DNA of 64,000 nt, taken from Bdellovibrionales bacterium GWB1_55_8. Its GTDB lineage: Bacteria; Bdellovibrionota; UBA1018. Where the stretch lies: the NCBI GenBank assembly GCA_001769835.1, contig MEPR01000052.1:61021-125020 (forward strand), written 5' to 3'. The translations under genes were made by a program, and so were the position numbers. The notes under the pieces were generated by a model that worked only from the letters and a program-made list of their open reading frames with translations, was not told the DNA's origin and searched no databases. Shown here piece after piece: positions 20,355-31,140 of the stretch (within the stretch, counting starts at the first letter, position 1; each line of letters starts with the position of its first letter).

Positions 20355-21203
20355 ATGGGAAAAATCATCGCAGTGGCAAATCAAAAGGGCGGCGTTGGAA
20401 AAACGACTACGACGGTGAATCTCGCCGCGTCTTTGGCCCTCGCAGAGCGGAAGACACTCGTTGTTGATTTTGATCCGCAGGGAAACGCCTCATCAGCCCT
20501 GGGGGTGGATGCGGCAAGTCTGGTGGATTCTCCGACTGTCTATCATGCGTTGATCGGGCAGGCTCGAATCTCTGAGACGGTGCGTCCCACTGAGATGGAT
20601 TGTCTATTTGTCGTTCCAGCGAATACAAATCTGACCGGCGCTGAAATTGAGCTCGTAAGTGCATTTGCGCGCGAGAACCGTCTGAAGTCTGCGTTGGCCG
20701 AGATCAAAGATCAGTACGACTACATTCTACTCGATTGTCCTCCGTCTCTTGGAATGCTGACCGTGAACGCCCTGACCGCAGCGGATAGTTTTCTTGTGCC
20801 GCTTCAGTGCGAGTACTTTGCGCTGGAAGGGCTTTCGCAACTCCTCCATACGGTTTCTCTCGTCCGGCAGAGCCTGAACCCCGCGATCAAAGACGAAGGC
20901 ATTGTTCTGACCATGTTTGACGGCAGGAACAATCTTGCGAACGAAGTCGTGAAGGAAGTGCGCACTCATTTTGGTGCCAAGGTGTTTGATACCATCGTTC
21001 CGCGGAATGTTCGTCTGAGCGAGTGCTGTAGCTTCGGTAAACCCATTCTTCTATACGACATTGATTCGAAGGGCTGTCTTGCCTACTTGAATCTTGCGAA
21101 GGAGTTGCTGGGCCGTAATCAGCCGGAGACGGCATACAGCAAACAAACAACGGAAGCGCCGCCCTTCAGCCGCGAAGCTGAAGCCAGTGCCGCGTTAGTC
21201 TGA
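20355..21203 (+). CDS. parA: chromosome partitioning ATPase ParA (Soj)
   Basis: Deviant Walker-type ATPase that moves ParB-parS complexes over the nucleoid. The protein is 282 aa, small as for chromosomal ParAs without an N-terminal HTH. The deviant Walker A KGGVGKTTTTVNLAASLAL lies at about residues 10-28 with signature Lys, then VVDFDPQGNASSALG and YDYILLDCPPSLGMLTVNAL (Walker B). The stop is 37 bases before the preferred parB start. Context with parB, two parS sites and the origin leaves little doubt. Confidence 0.97.
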   Translation: MGKIIAVANQKGGVGKTTTTVNLAASLALAERKTLVVDFDPQGNASSALGVDAASLVDSPTVYHALIGQARISETVRPTEMDCLFVVPANTNLTGAEIELVSAFARENRLKSALAEIKDQYDYILLDCPPSLGMLTVNALTAADSFLVPLQCEYFALEGLSQLLHTVSLVRQSLNPAIKDEGIVLTMFDGRNNLANEVVKEVRTHFGAKVFDTIVPRNVRLSECCSFGKPILLYDIDSKGCLAYLNLAKELLGRNQPETAYSKQTTEAPPFSREAEASAALV

Positions 21204-21239
21204 TCAAACGAAATGTCCGGAGAGCTTGTGGAGGAAGTT

Positions 21240-22223
21240 GTGGCTCAAAAACAGGTCTTGGGAAAAGGATTGGCATCACTGTTTCCGGGGGTAGCGGCGG
21301 CTGGAGCCAGCGCAAGTGTACCCGCTTCACCCGTTCCTGCGGGCGCCACGGTTGTCGCGCCAGCGCCTGGTCAGCAGCAACAAGAACTCAGCAATCGTGA
21401 TCGGCACCCCGGCATTAGCTTGGCGGCGGTCGATGAAATTCAGGTGAATCAGTATCAGCCCCGTCGCGATTTCGATCAGGCGGCGCTCGAGGAACTCGCC
21501 CAGTCCATTCGGGCTAACGGGATTATCCAGCCGCTAATTGTGCGCAAGACCGCCCTCGGCGCCTATGAGCTCATTGCCGGCGAAAGACGTCTTCGCGCAT
21601 CGAAACTGGCGGGACTGAAGCACGTTCCAATCGTCATTCGCCGATCCACCGATCGCGAAGCACTGGAGCTGGCGCTTATCGAAAACATTCAGCGGCAAGA
21701 TCTGAATTGCGTCGACGAAGCATTGGCCTATTTTCAACTCGTTCAGGATTTTTCGTTGACCCAGGAGGAGGTTGCTGTCCGCGTGGGCAAAGAGCGGGCA
21801 ACCATAGCAAACACGCTCCGCCTTCTGCGTCTTCCGGAAGCCGTCTTGGATGATCTGAAAAAGCAGGTTCTCACCCCTGGCCACGGCAAAGCTCTTCTGG
21901 CGCTCGAAGACAACGACGCCCGCCTGCGTGCGCGTGCCCAGATTCTTGAAAAGCGCATGAGTGTTCGCGATACCGAAGCGCTCGTCGAGCAAATCAAACA
22001 ACAGCAGGCGGCCCAAGACACTGGCGTTCCCATGATGCAGACAGAAAAACCCGTGACGGCTCTGCAATCCCGGCTGCAGAATCTCTCGCAAGAGCTCACG
22101 CGCCAGTGGTCGCAGAAGATTGAAATTCGCGGTTCGGAGCGGCGCGGCAAAATCGTTCTTCATTATGCCTCGCGACAGGAGCTTGATCGTCTGATCGAGA
22201 CCATGCAGAATCAGAAGCTATGA
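21240..22223 (+). CDS. parB: chromosome partitioning protein ParB (Spo0J)
   Basis: CTP-dependent DNA clamp that loads at parS. From GTG 21240 the protein is 327 aa and begins AQKQVLGKGLASLFPG, the typical ParB N-terminus, with a GGAGG site 5 bases upstream; an in-frame ATG at 21213 is the longer option. The CTP-binding region shows IIQPLIVRK and GERRLRASKLAGLKHVP. The HTH follows (LTQEEVAVRVGKERATIANTLRLLRLP), and then the C-terminal dimer domain. An Ala/Pro-rich linker lies near residues 18-50. The stop overlaps the bactofilin start (ATGA). Confidence 0.96.
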   Translation: MAQKQVLGKGLASLFPGVAAAGASASVPASPVPAGATVVAPAPGQQQQELSNRDRHPGISLAAVDEIQVNQYQPRRDFDQAALEELAQSIRANGIIQPLIVRKTALGAYELIAGERRLRASKLAGLKHVPIVIRRSTDREALELALIENIQRQDLNCVDEALAYFQLVQDFSLTQEEVAVRVGKERATIANTLRLLRLPEAVLDDLKKQVLTPGHGKALLALEDNDARLRARAQILEKRMSVRDTEALVEQIKQQQAAQDTGVPMMQTEKPVTALQSRLQNLSQELTRQWSQKIEIRGSERRGKIVLHYASRQELDRLIETMQNQKL

Positions 22224-22615
22224 CTCATCCCAATCTCAGTGTTCCGGCCGCTGACTCCGCTGTTACGGGAGTGATCGATCATGGCTGCGAATTCGAGGGG
22301 AAGCTTTGTTTCCGTGGCACTGTTCGCATCGGCGGCAGCTTTCGGGGCGAAATTTTTACCCCTGACACGCTCGTTATCGGCGAAGGTGCGCGAGTACAGG
22401 GGCAGATCGAAGCCGGTACCGTCATTATCAGTGGCGAGGTTAACGGAAGTGTTCGCGCGAAGCATCGCGTGGAAATTCATCGCCCAGCGATTTTTCGCGG
22501 AAACATACTTACTCCGAGCCTGAGCGTTGCCGAAGGCGTGATCTTCGAAGGCAACAGCAAGATGGTCCATTCTTCCGCGGAGCCCGCGAAATCTTTTTTG
22601 GGTTCCAAATCCTAG
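22220..22615 (+). CDS. bactofilin family cytoskeletal protein
   Basis: A 131-aa protein with a short disordered N-terminus and a right-handed beta-helix core of repeated hydrophobic-glycine turns (VIDHGCEFEGKLCFRGTVRIGG, then EIFTPDTLVIGEGARVQGQI, then GTVIISGEVNGSVRAKHRVEI, then RGNILTPSLSVAEGVIFEG), the DUF583/bactofilin pattern. Bactofilins polymerise without nucleotide and position proteins at poles or sites of wall growth. In Myxococcus bactofilins scaffold the ParAB system, so the overlapping start with parB suggests a role in origin positioning here (inference). Confidence 0.9.
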   Translation: MTHPNLSVPAADSAVTGVIDHGCEFEGKLCFRGTVRIGGSFRGEIFTPDTLVIGEGARVQGQIEAGTVIISGEVNGSVRAKHRVEIHRPAIFRGNILTPSLSVAEGVIFEGNSKMVHSSAEPAKSFLGSKS

Positions 22616-22710
22616 CTTGACCGCCCGGACCAGTACATGTTAGCCACGTCATGGTTTCCAACCAAATAGTGTTTATTTATCGCGAGTTTCGGAATTCCGG
22701 AGTCTAAGAC

Positions 22711-23160
22711 GTGAGCGCCATTCTCGAACAACTGGAATTGAATAAAACTTTTTTTGCTCAACTCGTTACGTTCACGATTTTATTTTTCGTGCTCTCACGG
22801 GTGTACTTCAGGCCATTTATGAAGCTGATTGCGGTCAGGCACGCGCGTACGGTGCAAGACAAAGAGGCGGCTGAAAAGCTTCGCGCTCAGGCTGAATCAA
22901 AACTGGCGGATTACAAGAACCAGCTTTCCAGCGCGCGAGCGGCCGCTCGGAAAGAGTATGAGGCGGTTCTGGATGAGGCGAAGAAGCAGGAGTCCACGAT
23001 TCTTGCCGCCGCACGAGAAGAGGCAAAAAAAATAACTCAGGCCACTGCCGAGCAGATTGCCCAGCAACGCGTCGTCGCGAGCCGGCATCTGGATGGAGAA
23101 GTTGAGCGTCTGGCGCAGGTGGTTTCTGATCGGCTCCTGTCCAGGAAGGGGTCTGAGTAA
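22711..23160 (+). CDS. ATP synthase F0 subunit b' (first peripheral-stalk subunit)
   Basis: A 149-aa protein with one N-terminal membrane helix (FFAQLVTFTILFFVLSRVYF) and a long charged coiled coil rich in Ala/Glu/Lys, as in b-type stator subunits. The GTG start follows CGGAG at normal spacing. The next gene encodes a second b-type subunit, so the peripheral stalk is probably a b/b' heterodimer, as in several Deltaproteobacteria and phototrophs. Genes for F0 subunits a and c are not in this window and must lie elsewhere. Confidence 0.88.
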   Translation: MSAILEQLELNKTFFAQLVTFTILFFVLSRVYFRPFMKLIAVRHARTVQDKEAAEKLRAQAESKLADYKNQLSSARAAARKEYEAVLDEAKKQESTILAAAREEAKKITQATAEQIAQQRVVASRHLDGEVERLAQVVSDRLLSRKGSE

Positions 23161-23633
23161 TGGGCAGTCTTGTGTCGCCAATTATCAATCTGACTATCTT
23201 GGTTGCCGTTATGGCCTACTATCTGCGGCAGCCCATTCGCGATTTTGTCCGCGGCCGTCATCAAACCATTGCTGCGGAATTGAGAGCGGCTCAGGAGCAG
23301 CTTCGCGCCGCACAGAAGGATAATGAGGAGTTTTCCGCTAAGCTGAAGGCAGTCAGTGCGGAACTTGAGGCAATCCGTGAGCAGACCCAGCAGGATGCCC
23401 GAGCCTCTCGCGAGCGTATCCTGACGGAGGCGCACCAACTTTCGGAGCGTGTGGTCGCTGATGCGAAGAGCACGTCTGAGGGGATGGCTCACGAGCTTCA
23501 GGCACAGCTTTACGTCCAGACGGCGGATCAGGTCCTGGCCCGCGTCGAACGGATGTTGAAGGAGCGCCTAACGGGAGAAGATCGGGTGCGAATTCGTCGC
23601 CAATTTTCTGAACAGGTGGGGTCAGCCCTATGA
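23160..23633 (+). CDS. atpF: ATP synthase F0 subunit b
   Basis: A 157-aa protein with an N-terminal membrane helix (LVSPIINLTILVAVMAYYL) and a long helix (about 25-150) forming the peripheral stalk that holds F1 to F0. The ATG overlaps the preceding stop by one base (TAATG). It is followed by atpH with an ATGA overlap. Its Arg/Ala-rich heptads differ from those of the upstream b' protein, consistent with heterodimerisation rather than a recent duplication. Confidence 0.92.
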   Translation: MGSLVSPIINLTILVAVMAYYLRQPIRDFVRGRHQTIAAELRAAQEQLRAAQKDNEEFSAKLKAVSAELEAIREQTQQDARASRERILTEAHQLSERVVADAKSTSEGMAHELQAQLYVQTADQVLARVERMLKERLTGEDRVRIRRQFSEQVGSAL

Positions 23634-24187
23634 GCGTCGCGAACACTTACGCACGAGCTTTGTTCGAAGCCGCTTCTGACGCAAAAACCAGCAAGGCTGA
23701 CCTGGGTCAGATTGAGCTGGAGCTTTCGGAATTTGACAAGATGATCGAGTCCTCGCGAGAGGTTCGAATTGCCCTTTATGGACCGCTGATCACCGCCAAG
23801 GAAAAGGTGACCTTGGTTCATGCATTGAATGCCAAAGCCGGTTTTCTGCCGTTAGTTTCGAGCTTTCTTGAGCTCCTGGCGCGTAAGAATCGGATTTCGT
23901 CTCTTCCGAAGATCCGCGATGAACTTCGGTCCGTCCGGTTGACCTCCGAAGGCGGACTTCCTGGCAAGCTTGTCTCGGCGGACGCGATGAGCGAGGCAGA
24001 TGTGGCAGATCTTTCGCAAGCATTTACGAAAAAGTTTGGAAAGCGCGTGGCGTTCCAGGTTGAAACGGACCCCGCGCTACTCGCAGGTGTGAAGGTGACC
24101 GTGAACGGCGTGACTTATGATGGCACGCTCCGTTCAGAGCTTCAGCGACTTCGTGACCGCGTATCACGAGGCGCCGCAGTAAAGTAA
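23630..24187 (+). CDS. atpH: ATP synthase F1 subunit delta
   Basis: Stator subunit (185 aa) connecting the b stalk to the top of the alpha/beta hexamer. It begins MSVANTYARALFEAA, the standard OSCP/delta start, and ends with the conserved beta-rich part (VTVNGVTYDGTLRSELQRLR). The ATG overlaps the atpF stop. Length is normal. Confidence 0.94.
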   Translation: MSVANTYARALFEAASDAKTSKADLGQIELELSEFDKMIESSREVRIALYGPLITAKEKVTLVHALNAKAGFLPLVSSFLELLARKNRISSLPKIRDELRSVRLTSEGGLPGKLVSADAMSEADVADLSQAFTKKFGKRVAFQVETDPALLAGVKVTVNGVTYDGTLRSELQRLRDRVSRGAAVK

Positions 24188-24236
24188 GAATCAAGATCAA
24201 AGACTGATAAACGATTAGGACACGACCGAGGAAAGT

Positions 24237-25745
24237 ATGCAGATTCGTCCAGAAGAAATTACTCAGATCCTGAAGACCCAGCTCACCGGTTTCGAAAAGA
24301 AACTGGATGTATCCGAAACCGGAACGGTGGTTTCCGTCGGTGACAGCGTCGCGAAAGTCTATGGCCTCGAAAAAGCCATGGCGGGCGAGCTTGTGGATTT
24401 CGGAAATGGTGTTTCCGGCATGGTGCTCAATCTGGAGGACGAAACGGTCGGCATCGCGGTGCTCGGTGATGACACCCTGATTAAGGAAGGCAGCACCGTC
24501 AAGCGCACCAATAAGATCGTTCAGGTCCCGGTTGGTCCGGGACTCCTGGGACGTGTTGTGAATGCGCTCGGACAGCCCATCGACGGGAAAGGTCCGGTCG
24601 AATCAACAGAGTCTCGCAAAATTGAAATCAAAGCCCCCGGCATCGTCGCTAGACAATCCGTCAAGGAGCCGTTGCAGACCGGGATCAAGGCCATCGATTC
24701 GATGATCCCGATCGGCCGCGGACAACGCGAGCTGATCATCGGGGACCGCCAGACCGGGAAAACGGCCGTGGCGCTCGATACAATCATCAATCAGAAGGGC
24801 CGCGGCGTTTTCTGTATTTACGTCGCCATCGGGCAGAAGCAATCCACTGTTGCGCAGGTTGTTGACAAGCTTCGCGCACAGGGCGCCCTTGAGCACACGA
24901 TCGTCGTTTCAGCTACAGCTTCAGAGCAGGCGCCGATGCAGTTTCTTGCTGCCTACGCCGGCGTGACCATGGGTGAATGGTTCCGTGATAATGGAAAGCA
25001 TGCATTGATCGTGTATGACGATCTCACCAAGCAGGCTCAGGCGTACCGTCAGCTCTCGCTTCTCTTGCGTCGTCCTCCGGGTCGTGAAGCTTATCCTGGT
25101 GACGTGTTCTATCTGCATTCGCGTTTGCTGGAGCGCGCAGCGAAACTGTCTGACAAAGAAGGGGGCGGCTCCTTGACCGCTCTTCCGATCATCGAAACCC
25201 AGGCCGGCGACGTCTCGGCCTATATTCCGACGAACGTTATTTCGATTACGGATGGTCAGATTTTTCTCGAAACGGACCTTTTCTATTCCGGCATTCGTCC
25301 CGCGGTGAACGTCGGTCTTTCTGTCTCTCGCGTGGGTGGTAGTGCTCAGGTGAAAGCCATGCGGCAGGTGGCGGGCACGCTTCGCCTGGACCTTGCCCAA
25401 TATCGCGAAAAAGCTGCCTTCGCCCAGTTTGGTAGCGACCTGGACGCCGCGACGCAACGGCAGCTCGCGCGCGGTCAGCGCCTTGTTGAGATCCTGAAAC
25501 AGGGTCAGTACGTACCGATGGAAGTGGAAAAACAGGTTCTGGTGATTTTCGCGGGCATCAATGGCTATCTCGACAATTATCCTGTTGATAAGATCGGCGC
25601 ATACGAAAAGCAGCTGTTCGAGTTTATGAGCAGGAAACATCCTGAGGTGCTGAAAGACATCCGGGAGCAGGGCAAGATCGAAGACGCCTTGAAGGCCAAA
25701 ATTGGCGCGGCACTCAAGGAATTCGATGGGGTCTTCACGCAGTAA
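24237..25745 (+). CDS. atpA: ATP synthase F1 subunit alpha
   Basis: Regulatory nucleotide-binding subunit (502 aa). It begins [16 protein letters not shown]. Walker A is [13 protein letters not shown] (about residue 170), followed by GAYAG-type strand motifs and the alpha signature [17 protein letters not shown] (about 360). A GAGGAAA site precedes the ATG. It is the third F1-stator gene in the operon. Confidence 0.98.
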   Translation: MQIRPEEITQILKTQLTGFEKKLDVSETGTVVSVGDSVAKVYGLEKAMAGELVDFGNGVSGMVLNLEDETVGIAVLGDDTLIKEGSTVKRTNKIVQVPVGPGLLGRVVNALGQPIDGKGPVESTESRKIEIKAPGIVARQSVKEPLQTGIKAIDSMIPIGRGQRELIIGDRQTGKTAVALDTIINQKGRGVFCIYVAIGQKQSTVAQVVDKLRAQGALEHTIVVSATASEQAPMQFLAAYAGVTMGEWFRDNGKHALIVYDDLTKQAQAYRQLSLLLRRPPGREAYPGDVFYLHSRLLERAAKLSDKEGGGSLTALPIIETQAGDVSAYIPTNVISITDGQIFLETDLFYSGIRPAVNVGLSVSRVGGSAQVKAMRQVAGTLRLDLAQYREKAAFAQFGSDLDAATQRQLARGQRLVEILKQGQYVPMEVEKQVLVIFAGINGYLDNYPVDKIGAYEKQLFEFMSRKHPEVLKDIREQGKIEDALKAKIGAALKEFDGVFTQ

Positions 25746-25766
25746 CCTTCGGGGATCGGATCACTC

Positions 25767-26693
25767 ATGGCGAGTATCAAGGACCTAAAAAAGCGGATCA
25801 CATCCGTGAAGAACACGCAGCAGACGACGAAAGCCATGAAAATGGTTTCCGCCGCGAAACTGCGTCGCGCGCAAGACGCGATCACCAACCAGCGTCCATA
25901 CGCCAAGCGGATTGACGCGTTGATACGCCAGGTATCCGCGATGGTGGAATCTCCGGCGAAGTCACCGCTCATCGAACGCGAGCCGACATTATCGTCCGAA
26001 GGCGGCAACGGTAAGAAAAAAGTTCTGCTTGTGCTTGTCACCTCGGATCGCGGCCTATGTGGCGCTTTCAATGCAAACGTCATCAAGGCGGGCGGTCGTT
26101 GGCTAACGGCGCATGCTGCTGATTACGACAGCATCGAGCTCGCCTTCGCCGGACGAAAGGGCTTCGATTTTTACAAAACCAAGAAGGTCACCCTTGGACC
26201 CTATTGGGCGGAAGTGGGCGGAAAAGTCACTTTTGTCAAAGCCCGTAAGCTTGCCGATGCCGTGATCAAGCGGTACCTCGATGGAGACGTCGACGAGGTC
26301 AAGTTCGTCTATAACGAATTCAAGAACGTCATGAGCCAGCGCGTGGTGGTGGAGAATTTCCTTCCGTTGTCCCAGCCCGCCTTTGACGAGACTGAGGGAA
26401 CAACGTCCAATAAAACCGAAGAGCCCGGCATTTTCATCGTGAAGCCGGACCTCCAGGGCGTGCTCGACCAGCTGCTGTCGAAGCACTTCGGCATCCAGGC
26501 GTTCCGAATTCTGCTCGAGTCCCAGGCGGGTGAACATGGTGCGCGGATGTCGGCGATGGAAAATGCCACAAAGAACGCAGGCGAAATGATTCGCAAACTG
26601 ACGTTGCAGTACAACAAGCAACGTCAGGCCGGAATTACAAAAGAGTTGCTCGAGATCATCTCGGGAAGCGAATCTCAAAAAAGTTCAGCGTAG
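25767..26693 (+). CDS. atpG: ATP synthase F1 subunit gamma
   Basis: Central rotor shaft, 308 aa. Termini are typical: MASIKDLKKRITSVKNTQQTTKAMKMVSAAKLRRAQ at the start and MENATKNAGEMIRKLTLQYNKQRQAGITKELLEIISG at the end, which form the coiled coil inside the alpha/beta ring. VLVTSDRGLCGAFNANV (about 92) is also conserved. A short insert near 195-230 makes it somewhat longer than E. coli gamma (287 aa). Confidence 0.96.
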   Translation: MASIKDLKKRITSVKNTQQTTKAMKMVSAAKLRRAQDAITNQRPYAKRIDALIRQVSAMVESPAKSPLIEREPTLSSEGGNGKKKVLLVLVTSDRGLCGAFNANVIKAGGRWLTAHAADYDSIELAFAGRKGFDFYKTKKVTLGPYWAEVGGKVTFVKARKLADAVIKRYLDGDVDEVKFVYNEFKNVMSQRVVVENFLPLSQPAFDETEGTTSNKTEEPGIFIVKPDLQGVLDQLLSKHFGIQAFRILLESQAGEHGARMSAMENATKNAGEMIRKLTLQYNKQRQAGITKELLEIISGSESQKSSA

Positions 26694-26697
26694 TTAA

Positions 26698-28170
<1,473 letters not shown>

Positions 28171-28189
28171 GAGCAAGCGATTTAAGGCT

Positions 28190-28228
28190 GTCTTGTGACA
28201 GGCCCCTTCGGGGCGCCTGTTACAAGAC
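28190..28228 (+). other. long intercistronic hairpin between atpD and atpC
   Basis: The sequence GTCTTGTGACAGGC (28190 onward) pairs with GCCTGTTACAAGAC (ending 28228), and CCC/GGG closes a TTC loop, giving about 16 pairs with one wobble and a small bulge. No T-run follows; the atpC ribosome site AAAGGAGG begins only five bases later. It is more likely an mRNA stability, processing or translation-control element than a terminator. Confidence 0.7.
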
Positions 28229-28244
28229 TCTTAAAGGAGGCACA

Positions 28245-28646
28245 GTGTCCCTAAAACTGACGATTCTTTCGCCTGAGCGGCGCCTGCTGGAAGGGGCTTC
28301 GGTTCAAGAGGTAACTCTTTTTGGAACCGAGGGCCAGATCCAGATTTTGGAAGGGCATGCGCCGATGATCGGTACGCTTGAAACCGGGCCTTTTTTCTAC
28401 CGTACGCAGGACGGGGTTCAGCATGCGGGTGTGATCAGCACCGGATTTTTTGAGGTCGTTGATGACAAGGTTGTTGTCACTGCTGAAACCCTCGAACTCC
28501 AGGGTGAGATCGATGTTGAGCGCGCGAAGCGCGCACAAAAGCTAGCCGAAGACGCGTTGAAAGATGCGAATTTGGACGAGCATCAGTTCAGAAAGTATCA
28601 GCTGAAGCTTCAGCGTTCGTTCATTCGCCAACAAATTGGCAGTTGA
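28245..28646 (+). CDS. atpC: ATP synthase F1 subunit epsilon
   Basis: Rotor subunit and intrinsic inhibitor, 133 aa. It starts SLKLTILSPERRLLEGASVQEVTLFGTEGQIQILEGHAPMIGTL, the typical N-terminal beta-sandwich, followed by a two-helix C-terminal domain. The start is GTG after a strong AAAGGAGG. It closes the operon atpF'-F-H-A-G-D-C. Confidence 0.95.
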   Translation: MSLKLTILSPERRLLEGASVQEVTLFGTEGQIQILEGHAPMIGTLETGPFFYRTQDGVQHAGVISTGFFEVVDDKVVVTAETLELQGEIDVERAKRAQKLAEDALKDANLDEHQFRKYQLKLQRSFIRQQIGS

Positions 28647-28852
28647 ACCGTTTTGGAGCACCAAGCGATTTGCTTGCGTGTACTGAACAACGGCGTTACC
28701 GTTAAGGTAAGGAAGCTTAAGGAATAGCTTTGTGCGCTTGTCTTTTTTTGGGTGAGTGCCAGCGCATTTGCACTTAGAAGAGCCAAAAATGGCTCAAGCT
28801 GAGTGTGAGTCGTCCGAAAAGTATTGCGAAGTTCTGAAAGGACTCTGACTTC

Positions 28853-31138
28853 GTGAATTTTAACGAAACGAGAACAGCCGCAGTTTCTGGCCTCCTGTTG
28901 AAGACGGGCGCAATTGCGCTGTTCGCAGGGTTCTCGCTTTCGCTCGCCGTTTCTGCCGGGCCTCGGCTGTTCCTTTCGGGGCAACAGGTGAAGGTGGATC
29001 TCGAACGCTGGCGCTGGCTTGGAAAAGTTGAGCTCGGAATTCAGTCTTCCGCGACTATCCAGGCCGAACAGGCGCAGCCCACTTCAATCGCGCAGCTGGT
29101 TGCGGAAACGGTGGTGGCCAAGCCGGTTATCGCGCGTAAACCAGCTCGTCGAGTTCGCGCTGTCAAAAAAATCAACGTCCTGACAAAGATCGCGCACGTA
29201 GATCGCGTTTCCATTCAATCCTCAGCGCCAACATCGGAAAGAATCATAAGCCTTTCCGAGCGCGCCCGCCTGCGTGGTGTGTACGGCCTGTTGCGTGGCC
29301 GGTTCCATGCGGCCCTGTCTCCCCAGACAGCTCACTCGGTAGCCCAATTGACTACTCAGCCAGCGATCGTGCTGAGTAGTCACAGCAAAGCCGCCGCAAA
29401 GTTGCCGACGAAATCCGCGGCGAAGCGAGCTGAGAGAAAAACTCAAACCACAGTGGGTAGTCAGAAGGCCTCGCAGCTGGCGGATCGTCCGCAGGCGTTA
29501 GGACCTTCGCGGACCCCGACAGGACAAGCCAAAGTAAAAGCGCCGGTTCTCCTTCATGAAATCAAGCCCATTTCAATGAACATAGATCCTAGCGTGGATT
29601 CCCGGAGCGAGGCGGCTTCAGCGATAACGAGTGAACATGGAGAGTCTCCGAGCGCGAGCGCTGAATCAAATACGCTTCCACCTTCTTCGAACGATATCAG
29701 ATCAAACATTTCGAGTTCCGCCCCGGGCACGCTCTTGGCCGAACCGAAAGCGGAAATAGCTCGAACGATCTCTGCTTCCGAGCAGCAGGAGCGCGCGCCA
29801 GCGATCTCTGGTCAGTGGGTGAGTACCCAGGCGACCGTGACTACTCTTGCATCGCCGAAGTCAAATGGCTACTCGGCGGCTACTCGCGTTGTTTATGGTC
29901 CCTGGCCGGTGGCGACGCCTCCTGGACCAGCGACGGTTGTCGATCCAATCATCGCAGCGGACGATAGTAAGAAGCCCGACCCCGAAGCGGACGATTCAGT
30001 CGACTGGGGAATGTCATCGGTCGATGATTCATCGGACGATGAGTCAGCAGATGGGCAGCTTCCGGAGTTTGTGGAGGCTTATCGCTGGGAAGAGGGTGTG
30101 CCTTCTGTCTCGACCGAGTGGATCTCAAGGGACTTGGATTCACGACGCGGATGGGCGTTGCATCGCAGCGTTGGCTTTGTTCCGATGATTGCCTGGCACG
30201 CACCAGAACAGAAGGCACCTGTACCGCTTCTATCGCACAATTCCGCATTGAGTTTGGCAAGACTTGCCGATGTGGATTCTCATCCCGCTCTGGGCATGGT
30301 GTTCGGAAAGATTCCGGCGGGATGGGCGGTTGAACTTTCAGGCCGCGCAGAGCAGCCAGTCTTCATTAACGGCACCTTCGCTTTCCTGAATGTCGAACCG
30401 GGGGCGCGCATCCTTTATCTCAGTAAGCGAAACGGCGCCGCGCCAGGTTTGTTGTCAGAGCATGATGAAACCGCCATCGGAATACCCGTCCTCGCGGGCA
30501 AGGCGACATTCGTCGACATCGTCGAACCCCGGAAGCGTTCGATCGCGGGTCGCGTTTTGAAGGCGGATGAACAGGGCGCACACGGACTTGATGGAATTCA
30601 AGTAAGCGTGCCTGGACAGTCGAACACCGCGATCACCGACCGTCAGGGGCTCTTTTCTCTCTCGAACGTCGGGACCATTGGCTCATATCCCATTTATCTG
30701 GAAGCCCAGGCCACCACTGGTTTCACCCACCGTTACACCTTTGATCCGGACAGCCTCGATTCGGTTGAGTTGTTTCATTTCAGTGCGGAACAAGTTGATC
30801 TATGGCTTCGACAGGTCGAAGGCGATGTCAGTTTTCAAAGTGGTCTCGTTGTGGGGGCGCTGAAGGGCCTTACGGCAAAGCATTGTACGCCGGGCACGGA
30901 ATTTTATCCCGGAGTTGCCCCCCTGATCGAAGGAATTCTGGCGCCCGAATCTTATGTGCTCTCACCCGAGGGCGAAATGCTTGCGGCAACACCTATGGCA
31001 AAGGGCAGGTCGCGATTTGTTTCTCTCGAGATACCCGAAGGTCCGGTGGTCGCTTTTTTCGGTGACAAACAGGGCCGGCGTTGGTCGGAGTTGATTGTCT
31101 CGCAGCGAGGCGTGATAAATGTGATCGGGCCGCGCTGA
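28853..31138 (+). CDS. large exported protein of unknown function with carboxypeptidase-regulatory-like domain
   Basis: A 761-aa protein that I do not recognise as a whole. A hydrophobic N-terminal segment (about 13-35) should export or anchor it. Residues 60-410 are low-complexity, rich in Ser, Ala, Pro and Lys, with an acidic stretch (VDWGMSSVDDSSDDESADG) near 385. The C-terminal half looks folded: a beta-rich region about 430-560, then a carboxypeptidase-regulatory/CNA-B-like beta-sandwich (SIAGRVLKADEQGAHGLDG through DRQGLFSLSNVGTIG, about 563-615), ending in a further beta domain. The start is GTG at 28853. It lies after the atp operon without a clear terminator and converges on the EEP gene two bases away. 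An envelope role is inferred; no function is assigned. Confidence 0.75.
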   Translation: MNFNETRTAAVSGLLLKTGAIALFAGFSLSLAVSAGPRLFLSGQQVKVDLERWRWLGKVELGIQSSATIQAEQAQPTSIAQLVAETVVAKPVIARKPARRVRAVKKINVLTKIAHVDRVSIQSSAPTSERIISLSERARLRGVYGLLRGRFHAALSPQTAHSVAQLTTQPAIVLSSHSKAAAKLPTKSAAKRAERKTQTTVGSQKASQLADRPQALGPSRTPTGQAKVKAPVLLHEIKPISMNIDPSVDSRSEAASAITSEHGESPSASAESNTLPPSSNDIRSNISSSAPGTLLAEPKAEIARTISASEQQERAPAISGQWVSTQATVTTLASPKSNGYSAATRVVYGPWPVATPPGPATVVDPIIAADDSKKPDPEADDSVDWGMSSVDDSSDDESADGQLPEFVEAYRWEEGVPSVSTEWISRDLDSRRGWALHRSVGFVPMIAWHAPEQKAPVPLLSHNSALSLARLADVDSHPALGMVFGKIPAGWAVELSGRAEQPVFINGTFAFLNVEPGARILYLSKRNGAAPGLLSEHDETAIGIPVLAGKATFVDIVEPRKRSIAGRVLKADEQGAHGLDGIQVSVPGQSNTAITDRQGLFSLSNVGTIGSYPIYLEAQATTGFTHRYTFDPDSLDSVELFHFSAEQVDLWLRQVEGDVSFQSGLVVGALKGLTAKHCTPGTEFYPGVAPLIEGILAPESYVLSPEGEMLAATPMAKGRSRFVSLEIPEGPVVAFFGDKQGRRWSELIVSQRGVINVIGPR

Positions 31139-31140
31139 TA

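Noticed and set aside
24921-25640. 239-codon minus-strand frame antisense to atpA
   Set aside because: Shadow of a fully conserved ATP synthase subunit gene.
28690-28796. Intrinsic terminator after atpC
   Set aside because: Small hairpins (TTACC/GGTAA at 28696-28710, GAGCC/GGCTC at 28780-28795) and a T-run (28742-28749) are present but not placed together, so no clear terminator can be called.
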